Part shown: in pieces, positions 36,228 to 45,243 of the stretch
Numbering within the stretch: the first letter of the stretch is position 1
Layout: every line of letters starts with the position of its first letter
NCBI RefSeq assembly: GCF_028532725.1
Contig: NZ_JAQKGU010000012.1
Location: 1 to 64,000, forward strand
Source: Desulfovibrio sp. Fe33
GTDB lineage: Bacteria > Desulfobacterota > Desulfovibrionia > Desulfovibrionales > Desulfovibrionaceae
DNA length: 64,000 nt
Reading direction: 5' to 3'
Translations under genes and position numbers: made by a program
The notes under the pieces: generated by a model
Told to the model about the DNA's origin: nothing
Seen by the model: the letters and a program-made list of their open reading frames with translations, nothing else
Databases searched by the model: none

Positions 36228-38108
36228 ATGCAGACATATTATTCCGACCTCCTCGTCATCGGCGCGGGCCTGTCCGGCGAGCGTGTGGCCTGCGAGGCCG
36301 CCCAGAACGGTTTCAAGGCCACCTGCCTGTCCATCGTGCCCGCCCGACGCTCCCACTCCTCCGCCGCCCAGGGCGGTATGCAGGCCGCTCTCGGCAACTG
36401 TGCCAAGGGCGAAGGCGACAACACGGACGTCCACTTCATCGACACAGTCAAGGGTTCCGACTGGGGCTGCGACCAGGAAGTCGCCCGCCTCTTCGCCGAC
36501 GCCGCGCCCATCGAGATGCGCCGCCTGGCTCACTGGGGCGTGCCCTGGAACCGCGTCGTTCCCGGCCAGTCCTTCTACTTCAAGGGCGGCGAGAAGTTCG
36601 AAAAGTACGAAAAGGAAGAAAACGAAGGCCTGATCACCGCCCGTTCCTTCGGCGGCACCGCCAAGTGGCGCACCTGCTACACCTCGGACGGCACCGGCCA
36701 CGCGGTCATGTGCACCATGGACAACCGCTGCGCCGAGCTCGGCATCGACGTCTTCGACAAGAAGGAAGCCATCTCCCTCATCCATGACGGCGACAAGTGC
36801 ATGGGCGCGGTGGTCCGCTGCCTGCGCACCGGCCAACTGGAAGTCTTCCTGGCCAAGGCGACCGCCATCTGCACCGGCGGTTTCGGCCGCATCTACAAGG
36901 CCACCACCAACGCGGTCATCTGCGACGGCGGCGGCCACACCATCGCCCACGAAACCGGCCTGGTGCCCATCGGCAACCCGGAATCCATCCAGTTCCACCC
37001 CACCGGCATCGTGCCCACCGACATCCTCGTCACCGAGGGCTGCCGCGGCGACGGCGGAACCCTGCTCGACGTCAACGAAGAGCGGTTCATGCACATCTAC
37101 GAGCCGGAAAAGGCCGAGCTGGCCTCCCGCGACGTCGTTTCCCGCCGGATGACCGAGCACATGCGCGCAGGCAAGGGCGTGAAGTCCCCCTACGGCGAGC
37201 ATCTCTGGCTCGACATCCGTCACTTGGGCGACAAGCACATCTCCACCAAGCTCCGCGAAGTCGACGAAATCTGCCACCACTTCCTGGGCGTGGACCCGCG
37301 CGTGGAACTCATCCCCGTACGCCCGACCCAGCACTACACCATGGCCGGTATCCGGACCAACAAGGACGGCGCGGTCTACGGCCTCAAGGGCCTGTACTCC
37401 GCGGGCGAAGCGGCCTGCTGGGACATGCACGGCTTCAACCGCCTGGGCGGCAACTCCCTGGCCGAAACCGTGGTCGCCGGCGGCATCATCGGCGCCAAGA
37501 TCGTTGAATTCCTGAAGGGTTACGAAACCACCTTCGATACCAAGATCATCAACGCCGAGGTCAAGCGCCAGGAAGAGCGCATCCACGACGTCATCCACGG
37601 CCGCAACGGCAAGCTGAACCTCTACCAGGTGCGCAACGAGATGCAGGAAGCGCTCATGAAGGGCTGCTTCGTCTTCCGCAACAAGGAAGGCCTCGAAGAA
37701 TGCGTCGCCACCCTCCAGGGAACCATGGAAAAGGCCCGCAAGGTCGGCCTGGTCTCCGACGGCGCGGGCGCGAACCATGAGCTGGCCGCCGCCCTCAAGC
37801 TCGAGGGACAGGTCCGGCTGGCCATGTGCATCGCCCAGGCGGCCCTGATGCGCACCGAATCCCGCGGCTCCCACAACCGCGAAGACTTCCCCGAACGCAA
37901 CGACGCCGAATGGCTCAACCGCACCCTGGCCTACTGGCCCGAAGGCGCGGACATGCCCGAGCTCAAGTACGAGGACACCACCCCGTTGTTCGAGCTGCCT
38001 CCGGGCGACCGCGGCTACGGCGGCGGCAAGATCATTCCGGCTGACGAAAAGTATGTGAAGGAGCGCACCGTCAAGAGCCCCGTCACCGAAATCGGCAAGA
38101 AGAAGTAA
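36228..38108 (+). CDS. frdA: Fumarate reductase/succinate dehydrogenase flavoprotein subunit
   Basis: 626 aa catalytic subunit carrying covalent FAD. GAGLSGERVACEAAQNGF forms the dinucleotide-binding fold; H43 in RRSHSSAAQGG is the expected covalent FAD attachment. Also visible are QFHPTGIVPTDILVTEGCRGDGG, HYTMAGIRTNKDGAVYGLKG and FNRLGGNSLAET. Start: ATG at 36228, preceded by GAGGTG; a GTG three codons earlier overlaps that site. The enzyme interconverts fumarate and succinate with the membrane quinone pool; direction is not decided by sequence. Confidence 0.95.
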   Translation: MQTYYSDLLVIGAGLSGERVACEAAQNGFKATCLSIVPARRSHSSAAQGGMQAALGNCAKGEGDNTDVHFIDTVKGSDWGCDQEVARLFADAAPIEMRRLAHWGVPWNRVVPGQSFYFKGGEKFEKYEKEENEGLITARSFGGTAKWRTCYTSDGTGHAVMCTMDNRCAELGIDVFDKKEAISLIHDGDKCMGAVVRCLRTGQLEVFLAKATAICTGGFGRIYKATTNAVICDGGGHTIAHETGLVPIGNPESIQFHPTGIVPTDILVTEGCRGDGGTLLDVNEERFMHIYEPEKAELASRDVVSRRMTEHMRAGKGVKSPYGEHLWLDIRHLGDKHISTKLREVDEICHHFLGVDPRVELIPVRPTQHYTMAGIRTNKDGAVYGLKGLYSAGEAACWDMHGFNRLGGNSLAETVVAGGIIGAKIVEFLKGYETTFDTKIINAEVKRQEERIHDVIHGRNGKLNLYQVRNEMQEALMKGCFVFRNKEGLEECVATLQGTMEKARKVGLVSDGAGANHELAAALKLEGQVRLAMCIAQAALMRTESRGSHNREDFPERNDAEWLNRTLAYWPEGADMPELKYEDTTPLFELPPGDRGYGGGKIIPADEKYVKERTVKSPVTEIGKKK

Positions 38109-38132
38109 CTCGGTTCAAGAAAGGAATACATC

Positions 38133-38873
38133 ATGGGTAGACAACTTAAATTCGAAATATTCCGGTATAATCCCGAGAAGAAGGGCGATGTTCCGCACAT
38201 GCAGGAGTACATCCTGGACGAAACGCCGAACATGACCCTGTTCATCGCCCTGAACCGGCTGCGCGAGGAGCAGGACCCTAGCCTGATCTTCGACTTCTGT
38301 TGCCGGGCGGGCATCTGCGGCGCCTGCGCCATGGTCATCAACGGTCGCCCCGGCCTGGCCTGCCAGACCAAGACCAAGGACCAGCCCGGACACATCATCC
38401 TGCACCCCCTGCCGGTCTTCAAGCTCGTGGGCGACCTGTCCGTCGACACCGGCGTCTGGTTCCGCGACATGTACGCCAAGACCGAATCCTGGGTGCACAC
38501 CAAAAAGGTCTTCGACCCCGCCAAGGAAGAGGAACGCATGGACAACTCGGTGGCCGAGCAGATTTACGAGCTCGAACGGTGCATCGAGTGCGGCTGCTGC
38601 ATCGCGGCCTGCGGAACCGCCCGCCTGCGCGACGACTTCATGGGGGCCGCGGCTCTGAACCGCATCGCCCGCTTCGTGGTGGACCCCCGCGACGAACGCA
38701 CGGACGAACAGTACTTCGAGGTTATCGGCAACGACAACGGCATCTTCGGCTGCATGGGCCTCCTGGCCTGCGAGGACGTCTGTCCCAAGGGGTTGCCCCT
38801 GCAGAACCAGCTCGGCTTCCTGCGCCGCAAGATGGGCATCACCGCAATGAAGCAGATATTCAGGAAGAAGTAA
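38133..38873 (+). CDS. frdB: Fumarate reductase/succinate dehydrogenase iron-sulfur subunit
   Basis: 246 aa. The N-terminal plant-ferredoxin domain holds [2Fe-2S] ligands C57, C62, C65 and C77. The C-terminal domain holds [4Fe-4S] ligands C150, C153, C156 and C160, and a third, [3Fe-4S]-type group in CMGLLACEDVCPKG. It links FAD in FrdA to heme/quinone in FrdC. AAAGGA precedes the ATG; 24 bases separate it from frdA. The fumarase alpha gene begins one base after its stop. Confidence 0.95.
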   Translation: MGRQLKFEIFRYNPEKKGDVPHMQEYILDETPNMTLFIALNRLREEQDPSLIFDFCCRAGICGACAMVINGRPGLACQTKTKDQPGHIILHPLPVFKLVGDLSVDTGVWFRDMYAKTESWVHTKKVFDPAKEEERMDNSVAEQIYELERCIECGCCIAACGTARLRDDFMGAAALNRIARFVVDPRDERTDEQYFEVIGNDNGIFGCMGLLACEDVCPKGLPLQNQLGFLRRKMGITAMKQIFRKK

Positions 38874-38874
38874 C

Positions 38875-39714
38875 ATGCGTACCATTCAGACCAGCGAAAT
38901 CATCGACGCCGTCGCCAAGATGTGCGTCAGCGCCAACACCGAGCTGCCCGCCGACGTGCGCAGCAAGCTCGAAAAGGCCATGGCAGAGGAAACCAGCCCT
39001 TCCGCCAAGGAAGTGCTTCGCCAGCTCCTGGAAAACGCGGACCTGGCCCACAACACCAAACTGCCCCTGTGTCAGGACACCGGCCTCGCCGTCTTCTTCG
39101 TGGAAGTGGGCGACGACGTGCGCATCGAGGGCGGCAACCTGCGTGAAGCCATCAACGAAGGCACCCGCAGGGGGTACAAGGACGGCTTCCTGCGCAAGTC
39201 CGCCTGCGACCCGCTCTCCCGCGCCAACACCGGCGACGGCACCCCGGCCATCATCCACTTCGACTTCGTGCCCGGCGACAAGCTCAAGATATCCTTCATG
39301 GCCAAGGGCGGCGGAGCCGAGAACATGTCCCGCGTGACCATGCTCGCCCCGGCCCAGGGTTGGGAAGGCATCAAGAAGTTCGTTGTCAACCGCGTGGCCG
39401 AGGCCGGTCCCAACCCCTGCCCGCCCACGGTCATCGGAGTGGGCATCGGCGGGACCTTCGAACACGCCGCCAAGATCGCCAAGCGCGGACTCCTGCGCAA
39501 GCTGGACGACACCCATCCCGATCCGGACATCGCGGCCAAGGAAAAGGAACTCGTTGACGCCATCAACGCGCTCGGCATCGGCCCCATGGGACTGGGCGGA
39601 AAGACCACCGTGCTCGGCGTCAAGATCACCATGGAACCGTGCCACCTGGCGAGCCTGCCCCTGGCGGTCAACGTGCAGTGCCACTCCCAGCGGCATGAGG
39701 AGGTCGAACTCTAA
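38875..39714 (+). CDS. Class I fumarate hydratase, alpha subunit
   Basis: 279 aa N-terminal half of the two-part, oxygen-sensitive [4Fe-4S] fumarase (tartrate dehydratase family). Hallmarks: KLPLCQDTGLAVFF with a cluster Cys, AKGGGAENMSRVTML, GVGIGGTFEHAAKIAK and the C-terminal VNVQCHSQRH. It hydrates fumarate to malate together with the next gene. It begins one base after frdB and its stop overlaps the beta-subunit ATG by one base, so the genes are coupled. Confidence 0.94.
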   Translation: MRTIQTSEIIDAVAKMCVSANTELPADVRSKLEKAMAEETSPSAKEVLRQLLENADLAHNTKLPLCQDTGLAVFFVEVGDDVRIEGGNLREAINEGTRRGYKDGFLRKSACDPLSRANTGDGTPAIIHFDFVPGDKLKISFMAKGGGAENMSRVTMLAPAQGWEGIKKFVVNRVAEAGPNPCPPTVIGVGIGGTFEHAAKIAKRGLLRKLDDTHPDPDIAAKEKELVDAINALGIGPMGLGGKTTVLGVKITMEPCHLASLPLAVNVQCHSQRHEEVEL

Positions 39715-40271
39715 TGGCTGAATACAAGCTGAACACCCCGCTGACCGATGAAGACATCGCCCAACTCAAGGCGGGCGACGTGGTCTTCCTGACCGGGACC
39801 ATCTACTCCGCGCGCGACGCGGCCCACAAGAAGCTCGTGGACCTGCTCGACGCGGGCAAGGAACTGCCCTTCAAGCTCGAAGGCGCGGCCATCTACTACG
39901 TCGGCCCCTCCCCGGCGCCTCCGGGCCGCCCCATCGGCGCTGCCGGCCCGACCACCAGCTACCGCATGGATTCCTACGCCCCGCGCCTCTACTCCCTGGG
40001 GCTCAAGGCCACCATCGGCAAGGGCAAACGCGACGCGGCCACCCGCCAGGCCATGCAGGACTACACCGCCGTCTACTTCGGAGCCACCGGCGGGGCAGGC
40101 GCACTGCTGTCCAACTCCATCGTGGAGTCCAACGTCATAGCCTTCGACGAACTCGGCCCCGAGGCCATTCGCGAAATGAAGGTCGAGGACTTCCCCCTGC
40201 TCGTCATCAACGATTCCCACGGCGGCGAATTGTACGCCGTGCCCGACCGCAAGGCCGCGGGCATCGAATAA
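39714..40271 (+). CDS. Class I fumarate hydratase, beta subunit
   Basis: 185 aa C-terminal half of the class I fumarase. It has the family blocks GDVVFLTGTIYSARDAAHKK, YYVGPSPAPPGRPIGAAGPTTS, MDSYAP, and near the C-terminus LLVINDSHGGELY. TAATG overlap with the alpha subunit gene. A 25-base gap leads to the malic enzyme gene. Confidence 0.94.
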   Translation: MAEYKLNTPLTDEDIAQLKAGDVVFLTGTIYSARDAAHKKLVDLLDAGKELPFKLEGAAIYYVGPSPAPPGRPIGAAGPTTSYRMDSYAPRLYSLGLKATIGKGKRDAATRQAMQDYTAVYFGATGGAGALLSNSIVESNVIAFDELGPEAIREMKVEDFPLLVINDSHGGELYAVPDRKAAGIE

Positions 40272-40296
40272 CGCAAACCACCATAAGGAGACTGAA

Positions 40297-41619
40297 ATGG
40301 CATTATTCACCAAACAGGAAGCCCTGGACTACCATTCCATCGGCAGGAAGGGAAAGGTCGAGGTCGTCCCGGTCAAGCCGTGCAAAAACCAGAAGCACCT
40401 GTCCATGGCCTACAGCCCCGGCGTCGCCGAAGCGTGCATGGCCATCCATGCCGATCCCGAACTGGCCTACGAGTACACCGGCCGCGGCAACCTGATCGCA
40501 GTGGTCTCCAACGGCACCGCCGTGCTCGGCCTGGGCAACATCGGTCCCCTGGCGGGCAAGCCTGTCATGGAGGGCAAGGGCGTTCTGTTCAAGGTCTTCG
40601 GCGATGTGGACGTCTACGACATCAACCTCGACGTGACCGACCCCGACAAGCTCTGCGACGTGGTCAAGGCCCTGGAGCCCACCTTCGGCGGCATCAACCT
40701 CGAAGACATCAAGGCTCCCGAATGCTTCTACATCGAAGAGAAGCTGAAAAAGGAAATGAACATCCCGGTCTTCCATGACGATCAGCACGGTACGGCCATC
40801 GTTACCGCCGCCGGCATGATGAACGCCCTCGAAATCTCCGGCAAGGACCCGGCGGAAATGCGCGTGGTCATCTCCGGCGCGGGCGCGGCCGCCATCGCCT
40901 GCACCAACCTGTATCGCAACATGGGCGTCAAGTTCGAAAACATCGCCATGTTCGATTCCAAGGGACACATCAACAAGTCCCGCACCGACCTGAACAAGTT
41001 CAAGCAGCAGTACGCCACCGAGAAGGCCTACGGCTCCCTGGCCGAAGCCATGGTCGGCGCGGACTGCTTCCTCGGCCTGTCCAAGGCCGGCGTTGTCTCC
41101 AAGGAAATGGTCAAGTCCATGTCCGACAACTGCCCGATCATCTTCGCCTGCGCCAACCCCAATCCGGAGATCACCTACGACGACGCCAAGGAAGCACGCC
41201 CCGACTGCATCATGGGCACCGGCCGCTCCGACTTCCCCAACCAGGTGAACAACGTGCTCGGCTTCCCCTTCATCTTCCGCGGAGCGCTGGACTGCGGTGC
41301 CACGGCCATCACCGAAGGCATGAAGCTGGCTGCTGCCCAGGCCCTGGCCGACCTGGCCAAGACCGAGGCTCCGAAATACGTCTGCGAGGCGTTCGGCGTG
41401 GACAAGCTGGAATTCGGCAGAGACTACGTCATTCCCAAGGCCTTGGACCTGCGGCTCATCGAATATGTCTCCGTGGCCGTGGCCAAGGCCGCCATGGAGG
41501 AAGGCGTGGCCCGCAAGCCGCTCGACCTGGAAGAGTACAAGGCCTCCCTCGGCAAGCGCATCGCTGAATCCAGTCAGAGGGTCAGCGCATTCGTGGACAC
41601 CTATCATCTCGGAATATAA
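40297..41619 (+). CDS. Malic enzyme (oxidative malate decarboxylase)
   Basis: 440 aa cytoplasmic enzyme converting malate to pyruvate, CO2 and NAD(P)H. It is the short MaeB type without the C-terminal phosphotransacetylase-like domain of E. coli MaeB. Visible are the catalytic Tyr region YSPGVAEAC, a metal-binding [12 protein letters not shown], the Rossmann motif [17 protein letters not shown] and [16 protein letters not shown] is eight bases upstream. A terminator hairpin follows, but the transporter gene lies close behind. Cofactor choice (NAD or NADP) not assigned. Confidence 0.93.
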   Translation: MALFTKQEALDYHSIGRKGKVEVVPVKPCKNQKHLSMAYSPGVAEACMAIHADPELAYEYTGRGNLIAVVSNGTAVLGLGNIGPLAGKPVMEGKGVLFKVFGDVDVYDINLDVTDPDKLCDVVKALEPTFGGINLEDIKAPECFYIEEKLKKEMNIPVFHDDQHGTAIVTAAGMMNALEISGKDPAEMRVVISGAGAAAIACTNLYRNMGVKFENIAMFDSKGHINKSRTDLNKFKQQYATEKAYGSLAEAMVGADCFLGLSKAGVVSKEMVKSMSDNCPIIFACANPNPEITYDDAKEARPDCIMGTGRSDFPNQVNNVLGFPFIFRGALDCGATAITEGMKLAAAQALADLAKTEAPKYVCEAFGVDKLEFGRDYVIPKALDLRLIEYVSVAVAKAAMEEGVARKPLDLEEYKASLGKRIAESSQRVSAFVDTYHLGI

Positions 41620-41627
41620 AATAAATA

Positions 41628-41651
41628 CGGGCGGGGCTCAGGCCCCGCCCG
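41628..41651 (+). terminator. Hairpin after the malic enzyme gene
   Basis: CGGGCGGGGC and GGCCCCGCCCG form a GC-rich stem with a 3-base loop, followed by an AT-rich GAATTTAT tract. It may attenuate transcription into the transporter gene. Confidence 0.65.
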
Positions 41652-41725
41652 GAATTTATCCTCAGCGCCGTCTGGGGTTGCGGTCCTTTCCTGGATGAAA
41701 AAGAACAACTACTGAGGAGTGTAAA

Positions 41726-43267
41726 ATGTCTGATCAGGCTGAATCCAACAAAGGCAAACAAATAGGGTTCTTTCTCGGACCCATTGTGTTCATCGCCATG
41801 CTGCTCATCCCGGCTCCCGAAGGCATGAAGCTGGAAGCATGGCGCGTGGCGGCCGTCACGGCTCTGATGGCCATCTGGTGGATCACCGAGGCCATTCCCA
41901 TCCCGGCCACCTCCCTGCTGCCCATCGCCATGTTCCCCCTGCTGGGCGTCATGAAATCCTCGGCCTCCACCGCCCCGTACGCCAACCACCTCATCTACCT
42001 GTTCATGGGCGGCTTCTTCCTGGCAGTGACCATGGAACGGTGGAACCTGCACCGCCGCGTGGCCCTGTACACCATCAAGGCCATCGGCACGAGCCCGGCC
42101 CGAATGATCATGGGCTTCATGGTCGCCACGGCCTTCCTCTCCATGTGGGTGTCCAACACCGCCACCGCCATGATGATGGTGCCCATCGGGCTGGCCGTCA
42201 TCCAGCAGGCCACAGGCTTCGACTCCGACCACCTGCGCGACAGCAGCAATAACGTCGGACCCGAGTTCAACTTCGGCCGCGGCCTGATGCTCGGCATCGC
42301 CTACGCCGCGTCCATCGGCGGCGTGGCCACCATCATCGGTACCCCGCCCAACACCGTCATGGCGGGCATGGTCGAAAAAATGTTCGGCGTGCAGATCGGC
42401 TTCGGCCAGTGGATGCTCTTCGGCGTTCCGCTGTCCGTCGTCACCCTGGCCATCGCATGGCTCCTGCTGACCAAGTTCCTGTTCCCCATGGGCGGCATGG
42501 AACTGGCCGGCGGCGAAAAAATCATCAATGAAGAAGTCAAGAAGCTGGGCCCCATGTCCAGCGAAGAAAAAATGATCGTCGTGGTGGGCTGTTTCGTGGC
42601 CACCTTCTGGCTGGCGCGCGGCTTCATGGCCGAATCCTCCTTCGTCCTCGGCATCATGCCCCACTTCAAGTACATCGGCGACGCCACCATCGGTATCCTC
42701 GGCGCCCTGATCCTGTTCGCCATCCCCGTCGACTTCAAGAAAGGCAAGTTCCTCCTGGATTGGAAGACCGCGGTCAAGATTCCCTGGGACGTCATCCTGC
42801 TCTTCGGCGGCGGTCTCGCCATCGCCAACGGTTTCGCCAAGACCGGCCTGGCGGCCTACATCGCCAGCCAGCTCGGCGCGCTCGAAGGCGCCAGCATGAT
42901 CGTCTTCGTGGGCGCGGTGGTCCTCATCACCATCTTCCTGACGGAGATCACCTCCAACACCGCCACCGCCACCCTGCTCGTGCCCATCATGGGCTCCGCG
43001 GCCATCGCCATGGGCGTGCATCCGTACGCGACCATCATCGGTGCCTGCGTGGCGGCCTCCTACGCCTTCATGCTCCCGGTGGCCACCCCGCCGAACGCGG
43101 TCGTGTTCGGCAGCGGATGCGTGACCATCAAACAAATGGCAAAGGCAGGTGTATGGCTCAACCTGATAGGAACAATCCTGATTACGGCCTTCGTGGTCTA
43201 CATCCTCCCGAGCCTCTGGGGCGTGGACCTCAGCATCGTTCCCGAATGGGCGGTCATACCCAAGTAA
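41726..43267 (+). CDS. DASS-family sodium/C4-dicarboxylate transporter
   Basis: 513 aa inner-membrane protein with about 11-14 hydrophobic segments, of the SLC13/DASS (CitT/VcINDY) family. The two repeats each contain the sodium- and substrate-binding SNT motif: SNTATAMMMVP near residue 145 and TSNTATATLLVP near residue 410. GGFFLAVTMERWNLHRR is the family's cytoplasmic signature. GAGGAG precedes the ATG. Location beside fumarate reductase, fumarase and malic enzyme suggests succinate, fumarate or malate as substrate. Confidence 0.92.
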   Translation: MSDQAESNKGKQIGFFLGPIVFIAMLLIPAPEGMKLEAWRVAAVTALMAIWWITEAIPIPATSLLPIAMFPLLGVMKSSASTAPYANHLIYLFMGGFFLAVTMERWNLHRRVALYTIKAIGTSPARMIMGFMVATAFLSMWVSNTATAMMMVPIGLAVIQQATGFDSDHLRDSSNNVGPEFNFGRGLMLGIAYAASIGGVATIIGTPPNTVMAGMVEKMFGVQIGFGQWMLFGVPLSVVTLAIAWLLLTKFLFPMGGMELAGGEKIINEEVKKLGPMSSEEKMIVVVGCFVATFWLARGFMAESSFVLGIMPHFKYIGDATIGILGALILFAIPVDFKKGKFLLDWKTAVKIPWDVILLFGGGLAIANGFAKTGLAAYIASQLGALEGASMIVFVGAVVLITIFLTEITSNTATATLLVPIMGSAAIAMGVHPYATIIGACVAASYAFMLPVATPPNAVVFGSGCVTIKQMAKAGVWLNLIGTILITAFVVYILPSLWGVDLSIVPEWAVIPK

Positions 43268-43278
43268 CAACATACCCT

Positions 43279-43304
43279 CTGCGGGCGGCTACGGCCGCCC
43301 GCAG
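43279..43304 (+). terminator. GC-rich hairpin after the transporter gene
   Basis: CTGCGGGCGGC (43279-43289) pairs with GCCGCCCGCAG (43294-43304); ATAAAATAAAT follows rather than a T-run. It separates the dicarboxylate genes from the Rnf operon. Confidence 0.6.
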
Positions 43305-43367
43305 ATAAAATAAATCATTCATATACAACAAGATGGAGCTGCCGTACCCTCGCGGCGGAGAGGAAAA

Positions 43368-44132
43368 ATGCGTTCAAAATCGAAGATATTTCCCGTCCTT
43401 GCGGCGACCATAGTGCTCCTGGCGGTGGCCATCATCGGATACGTCCGATCGGGCCAGACGCAGCCGATGCCCGTGCGCATCCTATTCGAGAACAACGGGG
43501 GAAAGGTTCTTTTCTCCCACCTTGTTCACCACAGGGACTACCAGATCGAATGCTCCCGCTGCCACCACGACAAGGCCCAGCCGATCGTCTCCCCCCAGGA
43601 CGAAGCTCTGGCCTGCGGCTCCTGTCATCCGAACGAGTTCGACGATAATTTCGTGGACAACCACATGGACTCCTTCCCCAACGAGTCCTACTGCGTGCGT
43701 TGCCACCATGTGGAGTACGACACAGTGCGCTTCGACCATGAGGCGCATACCGACTACGCCTCGGACTGCTACGACTGTCATCACGGCAAGGACATCGAGC
43801 CCGAGCCGCAAAAGTGCAACAACTGCCACACGGAAAAGAGCACGGACAAGCTCCTGTCCATGCGCGAGGCCGGGCACCAAAGCTGCGGCCAATGCCATGA
43901 GGACATGTTCGACAAGGGCCTTTCCAGTTGCAAGTCCTGCCACATCCCCAAGGACATGACCGACTACAAAGGCGATTTCTCGGCCTGCAACCAGTGCCAT
44001 GAGTCCGAGACCAGGGAACTGGTCCTGCCCCGCATGAACGCCTTCCACGACCAGTGCATGTCCTGCCACGAAGAAATGGGAGCGGGCCCCTACGGCCCCG
44101 ACAACTGCAACCAATGCCACATCAGCAGGTAG
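43368..44132 (+). CDS. Decaheme cytochrome c of the Rnf operon
   Basis: 254 aa with an uncleaved-looking N-terminal membrane helix (about 8-26) and ten CxxCH heme motifs: CSRCH, CGSCH, CVRCH, CYDCH, CNNCH, CGQCH, CKSCH, CNQCH, CMSCH and CNQCH. Four or five occur as CxxCHH or with nearby His for axial ligation. Orientation should place the hemes in the periplasm. It lies eight bases before rnfC. In Desulfovibrio vulgaris a multiheme cytochrome occupies the same place and is thought to link Rnf to the periplasmic cytochrome c3 pool, probably also true here. Confidence 0.93.
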   Translation: MRSKSKIFPVLAATIVLLAVAIIGYVRSGQTQPMPVRILFENNGGKVLFSHLVHHRDYQIECSRCHHDKAQPIVSPQDEALACGSCHPNEFDDNFVDNHMDSFPNESYCVRCHHVEYDTVRFDHEAHTDYASDCYDCHHGKDIEPEPQKCNNCHTEKSTDKLLSMREAGHQSCGQCHEDMFDKGLSSCKSCHIPKDMTDYKGDFSACNQCHESETRELVLPRMNAFHDQCMSCHEEMGAGPYGPDNCNQCHISR

Positions 44133-44139
44133 GCGGAAT

Positions 44140-45243
44140 ATGAATACCCTATCGACACCTCCCGCCCCGGCGGAGCTGACCCTGACCCGCCACTGTCCCC
44201 TGGTCACCTGCGGCCAGAAGGTCGAACGCGGCGAGCGCATCGCCACCGCGTCCGAGCCGGGCATGGGCGACATCCACGCCCCGTTCCCGGGGTCCGTGGA
44301 ACACGTGGACCCGTACCGCATCCGCATCGTCCGCGAGGGCGGCGAGACCGTGGACCCGGCCATCCTCGACGGCCTGGGCGGCCAGGATCTTCTCGCGCGG
44401 CTGCGCGAACTCGGCGCGGACCTCCCGGCCTTCGGGCAGGTCGACGTCCTCATCCTCAACGCCGTGGACGAAGAGCCCGGCTTGCTCTCCAGGCGGACGC
44501 TGCTGGCCGAAAAGCTGGAAACCCTGCGGGCCGGGACCTCGGCCCTGGTCCGGGGATACAAGCCTGCGGAAGTCATCCTGGCCGTTCCCGGCGGAGTGAA
44601 GGAATCCCTGCCGGACATCGCCGTCAAGGTCATCTCCGATCAATACCCGCAGGGGCTCGATCCCCTGGTGGCCAAGGCCGTCACGGGCCAGGAAGCTCCC
44701 GACAACACCCTGGTGGTGGGTCTGGAGACGGTCTTCCATGCCGGAATGGCCATGGAAACAGGGCTGCCTGTCATGGAGACCATGGTCACGGTGGGCAACT
44801 CCGCCAGGCTCATCGGCCTGGGGTCCCCGGTCGGCGAGCTTCTGACCAGCGACGGATTGACCATCCACGATGGCGACCGCATCGTCCTTGGCGGTATGCT
44901 CCGGGGCACGGCGGCGGCTTCGCCCAGGCAGGGCGTCGACCGCGCAACCACCGCCGTAAGCCTGATCCGCAACCCGACTCCGGTGGCCATGGACGCGGCC
45001 TGCGTGGGCTGCGGCGAATGCGTGCGCCGGTGTCCGGCCCGCCTCGATCCGGCCATGATTACCAGCTACGCGGAGTTCGGCCGGTACGACAAGGCCGAGG
45101 CCGAAGCCGTGGACGTTTGTTTCGAATGCGGCCTGTGCGGCTTCTTCTGCATCGCCCGCCGCCCCATGCTCCAATACATCAGGCTCGCCAAGCACGAATT
45201 GGCGAAGGCCAAAGCCCAGTCCGGGGAGGAAACCCAGCCGTGA
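44140..45243 (+). CDS. rnfC: Electron transport complex subunit RnfC, short diverged form
   Basis: 367 aa, shorter than typical RnfC (about 440 aa or more). Two C-terminal [4Fe-4S] motifs are intact: C288/C291/C294/C298 and C327/C330/C333/C337. The N-terminal lipoyl-like region (GQKVERGERIATA) is present. The FMN/NADH core is altered: the glycine-rich segment reads GLGGQDLLARL, and the usual NAAECEPY is NAVDEEPGLLSRRTLL. It may still bind flavin, but NAD binding is uncertain. Its TGA overlaps the GTG of rnfD. Confidence 0.9.
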   Translation: MNTLSTPPAPAELTLTRHCPLVTCGQKVERGERIATASEPGMGDIHAPFPGSVEHVDPYRIRIVREGGETVDPAILDGLGGQDLLARLRELGADLPAFGQVDVLILNAVDEEPGLLSRRTLLAEKLETLRAGTSALVRGYKPAEVILAVPGGVKESLPDIAVKVISDQYPQGLDPLVAKAVTGQEAPDNTLVVGLETVFHAGMAMETGLPVMETMVTVGNSARLIGLGSPVGELLTSDGLTIHDGDRIVLGGMLRGTAAASPRQGVDRATTAVSLIRNPTPVAMDAACVGCGECVRRCPARLDPAMITSYAEFGRYDKAEAEAVDVCFECGLCGFFCIARRPMLQYIRLAKHELAKAKAQSGEETQP

